A stretch of 64,000 nt of DNA from Latrodectus hesperus (lineage: Eukaryota; Arthropoda; Arachnida; Araneae; Theridiidae), in contig CM075862.1 in the NCBI GenBank assembly GCA_037975125.1, positions 12,589,125-12,653,124 on the forward strand, given 5' to 3'. How positions within the stretch are numbered: the first letter of the stretch is position 1; each line of letters starts with the position of its first letter. The position numbers and the translations under genes were made by a program. The notes beneath the pieces were generated by a model. It was not told the DNA's origin and did not search any database. It worked only from the letters and a program-made list of their open reading frames with translations. Positions 13,001 through 22,440 of the stretch are shown here, piece after piece.

Positions 13001-16000
13001 CTATCATTCATAAGAACAAAAAAGTTAAATATAATCCATCATCTGTCAAAGATCCTTGTGTGAGGCTGATTTACTTTGTTATCTATATATTTAATATCTA
13101 ATTGTAACAGTTTAAAACCAGCTTGTATCAACTTTTGGTTATAAGAATTCTTACACAATCAAGTCTATGAAGAATAATTTGCAACTTCAGCATATTTTGA
13201 AAATATAACATTATTTATACTTTCTACTGATGTTCTACAATAATAACCTTCAATAAAAATGTTTAATATCATGCAGCTTTTCATTATAGATACCTGAATG
13301 GATAATCTAACTAACAACCAGCAAATCTGTCATATATGACAGATTACATTATTTTGCATATTAATAGAATTAACAATGTTCTAATGTGAAACATAATGTA
13401 CGAATATAAATTTTATGGGAAAGGTTTTCCAAAAACTTTTTCCACTTACTTTTTCATTTTTACTATTCATTCAATTTTTTAATATATAAGTTAATTTTTA
13501 AAACCATAGCATATTAAAACAAAGGGAATTAAGAAAATCTTTGTGTATTTGGTAGACTTACAGATAAATAGGATTATTTTGCTAAGGTAAAATATATGAA
13601 ATTAAAAGCAATTAGTTTTATAAAATGACTTTATTTTTTAATTCAATAATTATTAAATGAATCCTTTCAATCAGTGTGGTTGCTAAATATATATCTCTCT
13701 GAATATATATTTAATGCCAGAATTACTTCAATTCAAATCATAGTTTACAATCTGCATTTTATCAGATACAGATATTTAATTTTATTACTTACAAATATTG
13801 TTTGTTTTTTAATAGAAGTTGGAAGTCTGGATTTTTAAAATATTACTAGTATAAAGTGCGAGAACAACATTTGATATAAAATGAGTACTTTTTTTCCCAC
13901 AAGCTACAAAATACTTTTCATAGCTATACATTTATTACATTTACTTCTACTCTTTATTTATCAAAAGTGAACTTAATAAATATAATTTTTTAACATTTTC
14001 ATTGATTGTTTAATTTCTCCTAGCTCTTTAATTATGAAATCAGGATATTCATTTATCAAGTAATCTATAGCTTTTAAAAAATAGATTTGAATAAACTAAC
14101 ATTTTCAAAACAATTGATTAAAAATTGGTAGTACGATATTTTTAAAAATTGTTCACAAATAACAATGGAAACTTTCATTGATGTAGATTTTTATTATGAT
14201 ATGCATTACATATTTACACTATGCAGATTTTTAGTTTTAGATTTATCCCTTACCTTACTTTTTACAAACAATAAATAAATGTAAAATGTTGATATTTACA
14301 ATTGAAATTTAAATAAATAAATTAACGCACAAAGAAAGACATTTCTTCAATAGACCTTTTAGAGTAAAAATTGTGCATTCTCAATTTCAACCATTATTTC
14401 AAAGCTATTAAATATCACATTATTATTTAAATTACAGTATAGAGAGAAGGAATATTTGGTATTAACCAATCATAATACAATTTCTAAGAATGTTAGAATT
14501 AATGACAATAAATATAATAAATGCTTATTAGATAGAAACAAAAATTTTTGTTTTAAGGAGTTAATTTTCACAACTTTATAGAAGAATACATGTACTTTTT
14601 TTATATAACAAATAAGTTATATTTTTCATTACGGACTTTATCCGTGGCAGGGTCTTTAAGATGAAATATTATTTTGCATAGTTGTGAATATATGTAAGGT
14701 AGAAGTTATTCATGTTTATAATGAACTGCAAGCAAAATTAGAGTCAAATTAATTTTCAGTTTTAGTAGAAATCTGGTAATGTGTAATAAAGAAAAAAAAA
14801 CATACTATTTCAAGTAATTACAGCAACTTTCCCTTGCTAGATTACCTAATCGCTTTTAAATTTAAATGGCAAATATTAAATACTATAATAAAGATTACGC
14901 AATACATTTTGATACTTTTTCTTTCATTTTAACTTTGATATTATAATTGCATTAATATTCAAGTATTTTTTACTAATGATCCATGATGTACATTCAATTT
15001 TTATCTGTAATTTTATCTGTATTTCAGCATGTATAAAATTAACTTCTAGGAAATTTAACTTTTTTTTTTTAACATTGTTACAATATGCAATTCTAACAAC
15101 CAATTATTTAAAGTTCAAAATATTATTTTCGAATAAAATAAAAATGATACACATAAAGTAATACAATGTGAATTTTTTAAAACACTGCAACTTTCTAAAA
15201 AATATCAAGTTAGTACCTCAGTGACAAAAATTTTAATTTAAGCAAATAAAAATTCAAAACCAATTTATCATTAAGTAAATCATTTTTAATTTTTTCAAAT
15301 ACTACATGGAATTTTAACTACAATGTTACCTGTAAAAATTCATTTTTATCCACAAATGAGTTTGTTAATTCAAATACACACATAAATATTTATATGTATT
15401 AATCACACCAATATTCATAAATTGTTCCTAAGATATGGCTAAGAAATTAGAAAACGATTCATTAATAGGAATTTTATTTATTTATGAAGTGTGTTTTTTA
15501 TTAAATAATATATTATGATGAGCAATATAGCAATTAAAAAAATAATAATAATAATAAATATATAACATACATTTCTCCACAAAATGTTATACTTATGTTT
15601 GCAATTCTCAGCAATGAGTTAATTGATATAGAGTAATAGAAAATTAATTTAAAAGTCCATTTAACTGCACTAAAAGTTTGGAAATTAATATTTTTTTAAA
15701 AATCCTGATAAATCAAGAATATACTTCAATTTGACAAACGCAAGATTGAAAACACAAAAATATGCAAATCCCCAGCAATTCTCAGATTGTATAAGAAGCA
15801 TAACGGAATCCAGTGAATATAAATAAATACTATCTCACTGTCACTTATAAGCAATCAAAGCATGACATTTATAACGTGCGTTACACCGGTAATCTCACTT
15901 TATTTAAACTCGGATAAGTATGAATAAACAAGTATTATTTCATGCCAGTGAGACACAAAAGTGTTTACAAATGAATAGTAAACAAAATTACTCACCGATA

Positions 16001-16071
16001 ACTTCTCCTAATTCGTAAGATTCCTTATCATTCGGCCAAGTCGAAGACGAAACTTCGGGCACTTCTGCCAT
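842..16071 (-). CDS. fray: SPAK/OSR1-type STE20 kinase (Fray homologue), exons 1-11, 3' end outside window
   Basis: Eleven minus-strand exons with GT donors and AG acceptors join in one frame into about 414 residues. The kinase domain spans roughly residues 19-293: a glycine-rich loop GVGATAIV (26-33), catalytic Lys48 in CAIK, HRD at 146-148 (Asp148 catalytic), DFG at 166-168, and a T-loop with [12 protein letters not shown] whose Thr187 matches the site WNK kinases phosphorylate in this family. The linker has [11 protein letters not shown] followed by WVWSSDEED, which matches the family S-motif (regulatory Ser330 by position). Known members are activated by WNKs and phosphorylate cation-chloride cotransporters; the role here is inferred from homology. 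The C-terminal CCT/PF2 domain that binds RFxV motifs is absent and should be encoded left of the window. OSR1 and SPAK cannot be separated; arthropods usually have a single gene, fray. Confidence 0.93.
1099..1209 (-). CDS. fray: fray exon 10 (S-motif)
   Basis: The exon is 111 bp, 37 codons. The acceptor is TATTTAAG|CTA and the donor TCAACA|GTATGT. It encodes [20 protein letters not shown] then [12 protein letters not shown]. The GTSGRLH core corresponds to the S-motif serine region, and the acidic WSSDEED stretch follows as in homologues. Confidence 0.92.
1210..2927 (-). other. fray intron 9, with a GC-richer repeat-like insert at about 1690-1935
   Basis: The intron is bounded by CAAAAA|GTAAAT and TATTTAAG|CTA. 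Most is featureless AT-rich DNA. The part from about 1690 to 1935 is clearly richer in GC (GGGGGCGGCAAGG, then CAAGCACCCCCTCCACAC) and ends in an AACAACAACAC tract, as a SINE might. No A or B box of a tRNA head was seen, so the class is open. Confidence 0.5.
2928..2993 (-). CDS. fray: fray exon 9 (linker after kinase domain)
   Basis: The exon is 66 bp, exactly 22 codons. The acceptor is TTCTTATAG|GAT and the donor CAAAAA|GTAAAT. It encodes [12 protein letters not shown] then [10 protein letters not shown], matching the short segment between kinase domain and S-motif in arthropod Fray proteins. Confidence 0.85.
2994..4078 (-). other. fray introns 7 and 8
   Basis: Intron 8 (2994-3098) is only 105 bp. 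Intron 7 (3148-4078) is AT-rich and shows no repeat or gene. Exon 8 (3099-3147) lies between them. Confidence 0.8.
3099..3147 (-). CDS. fray: fray exon 8 (end of kinase domain)
   Basis: This small exon of 49 bp is too short for a simple ORF scan. The acceptor is TTTTTTAG|G and the donor GCAAAG|GTAAAT. It encodes (R)[16 protein letters not shown], the standard end of an STE20 kinase domain. It is in phase with both neighbours. Confidence 0.9.
4079..4212 (-). CDS. fray: fray exon 7 (kinase C-lobe)
   Basis: The acceptor is CTGTTTAG|GT and the donor AAAAG|GTAGGC; 134 bp. It encodes [15 protein letters not shown], then [17 protein letters not shown], as in the family C-lobe. The Arg of KDPSKR is split with exon 8. 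Confidence 0.92.
4588..4799 (-). CDS. fray: fray exon 6 (DFG, T-loop, APE)
   Basis: The acceptor is TTTTTCAG|AT and the donor ATGAAG|GTAATT; 212 bp. It encodes [50 protein letters not shown] and [10 protein letters not shown]. Thr187 in TFVGTP is the expected activating phosphorylation site. This is the most diagnostic exon for the family. Confidence 0.96.
5217..5272 (-). CDS. fray: fray exon 5 (catalytic loop)
   Basis: The acceptor is TTCCTTAG|GG and the donor GCAG|GTGACA; 56 bp. It completes HRD and encodes [18 protein letters not shown], which contains catalytic Asp148, Lys150 and Asn153. The Asp of DFG is split with exon 6. Confidence 0.93.
5420..5561 (-). CDS. fray: fray exon 4 (DIIKH to IHR)
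   Basis: The acceptor is TCATTTAG|GT and the donor CATCG|GTATGT; 142 bp. It encodes SLLDIIKH, then [20 protein letters not shown], and NNGQIHR. The Arg of HRD is split between exons 4 and 5. This order is typical of SPAK/OSR1 kinases. Confidence 0.93.
6565..6673 (-). CDS. fray: fray exon 3 (alpha-C helix to hinge)
   Basis: The acceptor is TAATTAG|AAA and the donor GGAG|GTAATT; 109 bp. It encodes [18 protein letters not shown], with the alpha-C glutamate in KEI, then [19 protein letters not shown] up to the hinge. Phase joins exon 4 through a split Gly codon. Confidence 0.93.
6674..8879 (-). other. fray intron 2
   Basis: The intron is 2.2 kb and AT-rich. Its only visible structure is a diverged direct repeat: GATTTAGCTTTATTG plus CTGGTT occurs near 7889 and again near 8015. 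No coding sequence was recognised. Confidence 0.75.
8880..8992 (-). CDS. fray: fray exon 2 (glycine-rich loop, catalytic Lys)
   Basis: The acceptor is TTTCATAG|GT and the donor TTA|GTAAGT; length 113 bp. It encodes [19 protein letters not shown] then [10 protein letters not shown] and NMDELL (residues 26-63). Lys48 is the ATP-anchoring lysine. The second loop position is Val where human paralogues have Ser; the loop is otherwise conserved. Confidence 0.92.
10014..10603. mobile_element. MITE-like element with TA target duplication in fray intron 1
   Basis: The left end reads TA|CCGAACGGTCACCCTTGGC (10014 on). The right end, reverse-complemented, reads CTGTACGGTCACCCTTAGC, and TA follows at 10602-10603. 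The termini match at 16 of 19 positions. Both ends are flanked by TA, as for IS630-Tc1-mariner superfamily elements. Inside the left end, CCTTGGCGA and TCGCCAAGG form a second inverted repeat near 10028-10057. No transposase frame is present, so the element would be non-autonomous. The interior is GC-richer than the intron and has TCTCGCGAGG at about 10494. Confidence 0.65.
12749..13000 (-). other. unrecognised open frame in fray intron 1
   Basis: The frame is open for about 83 codons up to a TAA, with the longest plausible start inside (no ATG near the 5' end). It has a protein-like composition: [19 protein letters not shown], then [13 protein letters not shown], ending [14 protein letters not shown] splice-acceptor-like TATCTACAG lies at about 12983-12991, so it could be an exon. 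I recognise no family. An old retrocopy or chance are alternatives. Confidence 0.25.
15536..15557. repeat. (AAT)n microsatellite
   Basis: A short run of AAT/ATA units lies in intron 1 of the kinase gene. Confidence 0.7.
15996..16071 (-). CDS. fray: fray exon 1 (start codon)
   Basis: This exon has 25 codons plus one base. The ATG at 16069-16071 was chosen because [12 protein letters not shown]...YELGEVIG has the usual short N-terminus before the kinase domain. The frame stays open upstream to 16260, but that part resembles no family member. The donor is G|GTGAG, and the last base starts the Gly codon of the glycine-rich loop. Confidence 0.9.
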
Positions 16072-16216
16072 TTTGTTTGCTAGAATGTTGCCAGAGTCGG
16101 TGATGCATCTATTCTTCGTATTTGTCAGTTGAGCGGTGGCGCTGATCTTCCTGTACGTCCCTGGTGAACCTGGCAGAAAAATTCCAGCTTTCTCGGCTGC
16201 TCGCATAGAATTTTCA
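16072..16216 (-). other. fray: fray 5' UTR, with possible splice acceptor at 16217-16218
   Basis: This stretch is richer in GC than its surroundings and has no stop in the frame of exon 1. A run of pyrimidines, TTTTTTGTAATTTGCAG on the minus strand, ends at 16217 and looks like a 3' splice site. The first exon of the transcript may therefore be farther upstream (above 16.3 kb). The alternative is transcription starting inside this stretch. Confidence 0.4.
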
Positions 16217-16260
16217 CTGCAAATTACAAAAAAGGATTTCGTAGTTAGATATTGTCTCAA

Positions 16261-17820
16261 ACTTAAACTATTATATCATGATAAAAATTTATAACACCAT
16301 CTCATAATTTTGTACGAAAATATAACTATGAGTTCTATAATATTTCAGTATATTCCAAATATTTTCATATTGCATATTCAGCTTTTCCATTATAAACAGT
16401 CAATGCATAAATAACCCATTAAATAGTTTAATACAAATAACTTTGCATTTAAACCCGATCGTTAACAACAGTAAGTAACAGCAACCAGTTTTCTTCACCA
16501 TAAAAATTGAGAATGGCAGAAAAATTTTCAAAAACTTAAAATAAAAATTCTAATAAATTTATAAGATTTTCTTATTCCATATTCTTTTTATGACATTTAG
16601 GAAGTTTATTGATTTCATAGAAATGTGTAAGCAACTCAACATCTGTTGATATAACACGAGAAAAATTATTTTCGACAGGAGAATCTTCTTTAACTTTCTG
16701 ACTACAATGAATGGCAACATTTTAAACATTCATAAAATTGTTACTTTCTTTACTCAATGTGAAGTTTTTCAATGAGCAGTGATTACAATTATCTCGCGAT
16801 GGCAAATCAGTATATTTAAAAACTATTTCTAATTTCTTCATAAAATCTCTACTAGCTTTAGCTTAAATTGACTAAAAATAATCTTAAAGTAGAAGGCAGA
16901 AATATGTGAGGAAATAATATATGCATTGAGTTTACCTTGCAATGTACGTAATGCTATTTATTCACAAGACATTGTACCCATGAGACATAATGATCCATAT
17001 TTCGCTTTATGAACACCAGATGGATCTGCATTAAAATGCAGAGAAAAGTTTAAATAGCAACTTATTTATTATTTCTACTGACGGACTTCAAAAACTAATT
17101 TTATTCTAAAAAATCTTTGCAATAAACACTAATAAATAAATATAAGATAATATTAATGAAATTTTTTTATCTATTTACACAAGGATTTTTATTTATGTAT
17201 TAGTATTCTTTTAACTACCAGTTGAATTAATTACTTTAGAATAATAGTTAGCAGTTATGACAATAGCACGCACACAAAAACCATTAATTTCTTTAACTGA
17301 AATGTTCCTCACTACTTTTATCATTCAGAGATATACTTTTCTTTTTGAAGTATGGAAGTAAATATACCAATCATGATGATAATAATCGAATATAGATGTC
17401 GCTCCAGAGGGAAATCTTTTCAACAGCTAGTATAACTTCAGATTTCCTATTTCTTGAGTTCAATGAATGTTATCTAAAGAGTCTCGTTGCATTCATAAAT
17501 ACTAATTCAGTAAGGAGTATTTGAGAATCAATTAAACAACAATACATGATTCCAAAAAAAAAAAAATGTGATTTCAAAACCTTATTATTCTATTCTGATT
17601 ATTATTATGTTTATTAGGATGTAAATTCTTTATTATAGACACTACGCACATACGCAATGACATATTATTCTTTTTACCAAGAATATTGTCTTCATTTTAC
17701 ATTGAAAGTTTCGATTCATTTTACCAATAATTTTACTGGTTAACATATTGTTAATTTTAATTATTTTTCAATGCTCTGTGTATTATTTTTCTTTTACTTT
17801 TTCTCATCTGAATCTATATT
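16261..17820. other. intergenic AT-rich DNA upstream of fray
   Basis: No gene is visible. If transcription of the kinase starts upstream of the acceptor-like site at 16217, the promoter and a non-coding first exon would be here. No TATA box or CpG patch stands out. Confidence 0.5.
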
Positions 17821-17824
17821 TAGA

Positions 17825-17965
17825 TGTTTAGTTGGTAGCTGAAGGATTACCACTTTGGCATTCAAGACAACAGTTCAAGAGTTCGAATCCTAACTAAGCT
17901 TTAGTGTGTAATCTATTGCAAATTGTACGTCCAGTTAACTCATATGTGCATAAGTAACACACACA
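17825..17965 (+). mobile_element. degenerate tRNA-derived SINE, family G
   Basis: The B-box-like GAGTTCGAATCC near 17880 is preceded by a weak A box. The body (ATTGCAAATTGTACGTCCAG then ATGTGCATAA) is shared with copies at about 26450 and 57440. Confidence 0.5.
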
Positions 17966-18202
17966 AATATATATGCATGACTTTTTATGATTATTAAATA
18001 AAAATAACTTTATTAAATACATTTATCTTACGATTGTTTTATAATTGGTAACAGATTATAAGGGTTATACGCAAATTTTTATTTTCTTATTAGATGCTAT
18101 ATACCTTTGAATTACAATTAATTTAATGACTATGCATATATTACAAGAGAAATTCTTATATTTATAGATATTTATTGATACGATAGTGATTCAATAGGTG
18201 AG

Positions 18203-18256
18203 TTGATTTGTGATGTATAATTGACTTTTGGTATATAATTGATTTGTGATATATAA
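18203..18256. repeat. three 18-bp tandem repeats
   Basis: Three units follow one another: TTGATTTGTGATGTATAA, TTGACTTTTGGTATATAA and TTGATTTGTGATATATAA. They end exactly where the SINE A sequence begins. Confidence 0.85.
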
Positions 18257-18430
18257 TTGGCATCCTTCTCTCTGTCGGAAGATAGTGAGTTCGAATCCTG
18301 ACTTAACCGAAGATCCGTCGTGCTCACTGCTGGCGGCAGAGGGACGTTCAATAAGTCCAGGTCGCAATGTCCTCCCCGTGAAATAATACTTCAGGGAGTG
18401 GTATATCAAGTATTGAGGCTTTCTGTTAGT
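18257..18430 (+). mobile_element. SINE A, 5'-truncated copy
   Basis: The B box GAGTTCGAATCCTGAC is followed by the family body (TTAACCGAAGATCCGTCGTG, GCAATGTCCTCCCCGTGAAA). The A-box half of the tRNA head is missing and the 18-bp repeats stand in its place. Confidence 0.75.
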
Positions 18431-18837
18431 TCCTTTCTTTTATGCATAATGACTACTAAAAACGTTTAAGTAAAGCAAAATAATTAATTAAGATATATTA
18501 AATGTGCTTTATATAAAACATCTAAATTTTAGCAAAATTGAATATTTAAAATGATGTTTTTGAGAGAAATAGTTGATTTGTATATGTCTGTATCTAATGT
18601 GCAGAATATTTTTTTCGGTGAATAATATTAGAAATAAATGAGAATATCATAGCATGTATGAAAAAAAATTTACTGAAAAAAATTATTTGTAATGATTAGT
18701 AAAAATTGATAAAAAGTAGAATAAGAGCTTAATTAAAAATAATTAACATTTAGATTCGAATAATGATTATTCAAATTTATTAATAGAAAAAAAAGTTGAG
18801 AAGTGTGATTGTTAATGTTTTCAATAGGTCTAAAAAT

Positions 18838-18881
18838 TTTATTTTATTTTATTTTATTTTATTTATTTATTTATTTTTTTT
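18838..18881. repeat. (TTTTA)n/(TTTA)n simple repeat
   Basis: Consecutive TTTTA units grade into TTTA units and a T run. Confidence 0.85.
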
Positions 18882-19237
18882 GCATTATCTTAGAGTATAT
18901 GGATCCCCTTTTTCTGAACGTTTTATTAAAAAGAAAAAAATTGGATTCTTTTTTTATAAAAAAAAAACATTTAGATTTTTCTTTAAATGATGGCTTAAAA
19001 ATTCAAATGTACTGCATGATGATGAAAATAATAATTTTACCTGAAAAAATATGGCGAAATCACGATTGAATTCATCTGTGGTTAGCAGGAAAGACTTAAA
19101 GAAAAATATCTTCGCTTTTGAATTTCCCATTTAATATCGAAGATATATGATGCATATAATGATGCGCAATTTCGCTTAAGTCTATTTTTCACTCAGGAAA
19201 ATGACATTTATTTACCTAAACTGCATCGATCACTGAA

Positions 19238-19790
19238 TCTCGGTGGCTTAGTGGTAGCGCTTCCGGCTCCCAAGACATAGATCTGAGGTTCGATCCTCCG
19301 ACTTGTCGAAGTTCACTCAGTCTTTTATATTTTCTATAGGTCGATAAACTGAGGATCAAGCATGTTTGGGGACGAAGCAGTTTCGTGTTAGGCTGACCAC
19401 CTAACCGGGACAAATGCTTCGAACCCCACTGCCCTCGGTCAGAAAAACAGCTATTTTTACACCAGCATGCTTCTCTGTACTAAGCCTTGAATTGGACTCT
19501 ACCAATTAGATAGAAGCAGCCGGTGGAGTTGAAGAAGGAACCAAAAGCAGAAGACCCTAATACTTGGCCTGCCACCCACTTGGAGGGCATTACGAGGACG
19601 ACATATTTAATGTGTTCCAGCTGCCTTTAGCGAACAAGACGGATTTTCACTTAAGCCGGGATTCAAACTCACTACCCTCCGATCAAGAAAACAACGGCCT
19701 AGTCAACCAAGCCACCACTAGTCCATATGGCCACTGTAAGCCATGGCCCAAAAATGGGCTGTCGTGCCACTGAGTTTAACTTAGTAACAT
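19238..19790 (+). mobile_element. SINE C, split by a nested SINE A
   Basis: The tRNA-like head has an A box (GGTGGCTTAGTGGTAGCGC) and a B box (GAGGTTCGATCCTC). The body continues with GGTCGATAAACTGAGGATCA to about 19451. It resumes at about 19722 with GCCATGGCCCA and GGGCTGTCGTGCCACTGAG. The full-length copy at 24482-24754 (minus strand) shows these two parts are contiguous when uninterrupted. Confidence 0.8.
19452..19722 (-). mobile_element. SINE A inserted in SINE C
   Basis: Read on the minus strand, the head is followed by a diverged B box (GAGTTTGAATCCCGG) and the family body (GGCAGCTGGAACACATTAAA, ATGTCGTCCTCG). It matches the copies at 29290-29578 and 45474-45766 over the whole length. 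Confidence 0.8.
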
Positions 19791-19819
19791 ATACCATTAA
19801 ATCTATATCTATTGAATTG

Positions 19820-20060
19820 CTAGTAGAAACTTAGTCTTCAATTCTACAGACTGCTAGTTCGATTCCCACTTCAGGTATGGATGTTTGTAGAGGTTTGTAA
19901 TTCCCTTTAATCCCCTGACATTTTTCAAACAAGCCCATGATAGTTGAAAGCATCCATTATGTTGCAAAGATATCAAATCTGTGTAACATTTGCGCAAGTA
20001 ATTTTCTTTGTTTACTACATAAATAAACTCTCCCTACTAATTTGAACTGAATGGAAAATT
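19820..20060 (+). mobile_element. degenerate tRNA-derived SINE (G-like)
   Basis: The B-box-like CTAGTTCGATTCCCACTTC is present near 19854 and is followed by a body that weakly resembles family G. The head is badly decayed. Confidence 0.35.
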
Positions 20061-20236
20061 GCGTAGCAAATTAATGTTGCCATCAAAGTTTCAAAAAATA
20101 TTTTTTTATTGTTATCAACAATGGATGCAAAAGTTTCAGAAACAAGTGAAATAACCAGAAATCAATAGCAATAAAGAAAATTCAAAATATCACTAAGAAT
20201 ACATATCTAGGAATTTTTTCAAATGAAAGGCAGATG

Positions 20237-20239
<3 letters not shown>

Positions 20240-20288
<49 letters not shown>

Positions 20289-20319
20289 ATATATATATTT
20301 GAAAAAAATCGTAAGTATG

Positions 20320-20417
<98 letters not shown>

Positions 20418-20427
20418 GATATATATA
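20240..20427. repeat. (TA)n microsatellite, two tracts
   Basis: Two long TA tracts (20240-20298 and about 20321-20427) are separated by a 22-bp non-repeat spacer. Apparent YIYIYI open frames here are artefacts of the repeat. Confidence 0.97.
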
Positions 20428-20454
20428 CAAACAATGAAATAATTAACTGTTTAC

Positions 20455-20600
20455 TATGTTTACTAACTGATTAGGAGTTAAAAAATTCAAGGGTTCGATT
20501 CCCAATTCATATGACAGTGACAGATATATAATTCTCTTAAGATTACAAGTCCTCGAATTACCTTTCGCGTTAAAAGTTAATCATGAGCATCAAGCAGATG
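20455..20600 (+). mobile_element. degenerate tRNA-derived SINE (G-like)
   Basis: The B-box-like AGGGTTCGATTCCCAATTC is present. The downstream TTACAAGTCCTCGAATTAC part resembles family G. It directly follows the (TA)n tract. Confidence 0.4.
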
Positions 20601-21300
20601 CAATTACCATTTCTCTCTTTAATAAATTAACAATAAAAAATAAAATAAATTTTTGCTAAAAATTAATAACAAATTAGAAATTACATTTAAGTAATAAAAA
20701 TATAAAAATTAATAAAATAAATAAAAATTAAAACTTAGTAACTGAAGTCGAAAACTTTTGATCGTATATTAACGAAACAAAAAAAAGCAGTAATCTTAAA
20801 AGCAAATAAAAAATATGGATTGTTGATCGTATATAACCAAATATTTCCTCAAAACAAAATAATTAAATAAGACATGGTATTATAAATAGAACATAAATCA
20901 TAAAAATCAGCCTATTTGATTTGTATAGTTTGAAAATGGCTAAAATACACAAACTAATAAATGCCAGTCATTAATTATAAATATTAGAAATACCCTTATG
21001 GAATCTAATAAAGAGACGACTTCATAATAAGATGGCAGAAAGATCTTAAAAATGAAAGATGACACTTTTGTTTTGAAAAATGTAAGAAAAAAAAATTACC
21101 TTGATTTTGTTATTTTAAATACTTAAAAACAACGCAGTGCTCGACTTCCAAGGCCACATAATTACGTTCGCATCATTAAATTCGAATCAACATCATATTA
21201 CTAGCATAATTTTAAAAAAGTTATACGTTGATACTGTAATAAGGAGTTATTCATACATTGACTCTTAACGTATATCATTCAAATGTAAGAAAATGATGCA
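20600..21300. other. intergenic AT-rich DNA
   Basis: No gene, RNA or clear repeat was seen. Confidence 0.5.
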
Positions 21301-21310
21301 AATACTTAAG

Positions 21311-21786
21311 GTATCCGCCTAAGTTTGAAGCAACTTTTTCTCAAAAGCTGATTTTACTTCTCTTTTAACTTGGTTTTAGATAAATCATGACGTAAAAGAA
21401 TAAAAAATTAGCCAAAACTTTAATTACATATAGCGTACTTTTTGTGAAATCGGTTATTTTTTGGTAAATTTCATAGAAAGTTTAACAACTAATACTCTAA
21501 AGAGAATTGTAATTGATCTTTTTTTTATTTGAGCATATATGGTTTATGTGACTATATTCGTTAAAATGAAACAAAATCCAAGAAAAATATTCAGCGATAA
21601 AGAAAATAGCGTTAAAAGTATGTAGCAATATAGATAGTTCGCGATATTTTTTTATAGACATTCCCTTTAAAAATAACTGCAAATCATGTACATTCAAAGT
21701 TCTTCATGTATATTCAAAAGTTTGCTTCATTTTTAATAGATAATATCATTTAAAGCATGTAGGTCAAGTTTCGTACAGATAAACAG
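21311..21786 (+). repeat. repeat J, copy 1
   Basis: About 480 bp align with 59458-59910 in the same orientation. Shared blocks include AGCAACTTTTTC, GAAATCGGTTATTTT, AGAAAAATATTCAGCGATAA, AGAAAATAG and TTCTTCATGTATATT. No tRNA head, terminal repeat or protein frame was found. Confidence 0.75.
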
Positions 21787-22140
21787 AAAAGCTTTAAGTA
21801 CTAAATTTGAAAAAAAAAGATGCAGTTGAAAAAACGACATTTTAACGTATTCTAATACTAATGAGCAAAACCTTTCTGAAATGAGTTTAGAAATTATGTG
21901 AATGAGAAATTAAAAAGCTTGGAAATTAACCAAGGACTAAAAATTAAAAAAAATGCATTAGTTTTATTAATCCTGTGACTTGAAAAATCAAGACACTCAA
22001 CAAATATTTATAAAAATGTTAATTAGGCAGAACCAGCTTTAAAATTGAAATTTGTATAGTAAAAATTTTCCAGTCTAATATTATGATGCATCTATTTCTA
22101 GACTTGCGAATAGTTAATTAAAGTCCATGATTTGGACACA

Positions 22141-22440
22141 GCATGGCTTTGTGGAAAGATTTAGCTCTTCAGAGCAAAAGGTCCTGGGTTCAATACCAGC
22201 TATTGTTAAACAGCGGAAGATGGATGCCCGTTTTTCAAGGCAGGTGCTTTGAAGTCTTCGGCGTTTCCTCATTTAAGGCATGTGAATGCGGTTCATTAGT
22301 TGTGAGAACTCCTTTTCGAAGAAAAATTACGCGGTATATATTAAAAAATGCCTTTCGACACACAGACAGCTTTAAGCCGCAAGTTTGTTCTACTGTTTAT
22401 CAAAGATGCATAATTTCCAGTATTTTTAGACCGAAAACGA
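22141..22440 (+). mobile_element. SINE D, copy 1
   Basis: A tRNA-like head (AGCATGGCTTTGTGGAAAG, B box GGGTTCAATACC) is followed by CGGAAGATGGATGCCCG and GCGTTTCCTCATTTAAGG. The same order is seen at 32245 and, interrupted, at 45763. Confidence 0.65.

Larger units (their letters stand above)
8993..15995 (-). other. fray intron 1 (about 7 kb)
   Basis: The intron runs from donor G|GTGAG at exon 1 to acceptor TTTCATAG at exon 2. Apart from the MITE at 10014-10603, an unexplained minus-strand reading frame at 12749-13000 and an (AAT)n tract near 15540, it is plain AT-rich DNA. Long first introns often carry regulatory elements; none could be named. Confidence 0.8.

Noticed and set aside
15988..16260. 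Start of the kinase at the upstream in-frame ATG (90-codon frame)
   Set aside because: Family members begin shortly before the kinase domain, and an acceptor-like site interrupts the extension, so the ATG at 16069-16071 is preferred.
20182..20434. Long YIYIYI reading frames
   Set aside because: They are translations of (TA)n microsatellites; the same holds near 24149, 35064, 41661-41922, 53151 and 62439.
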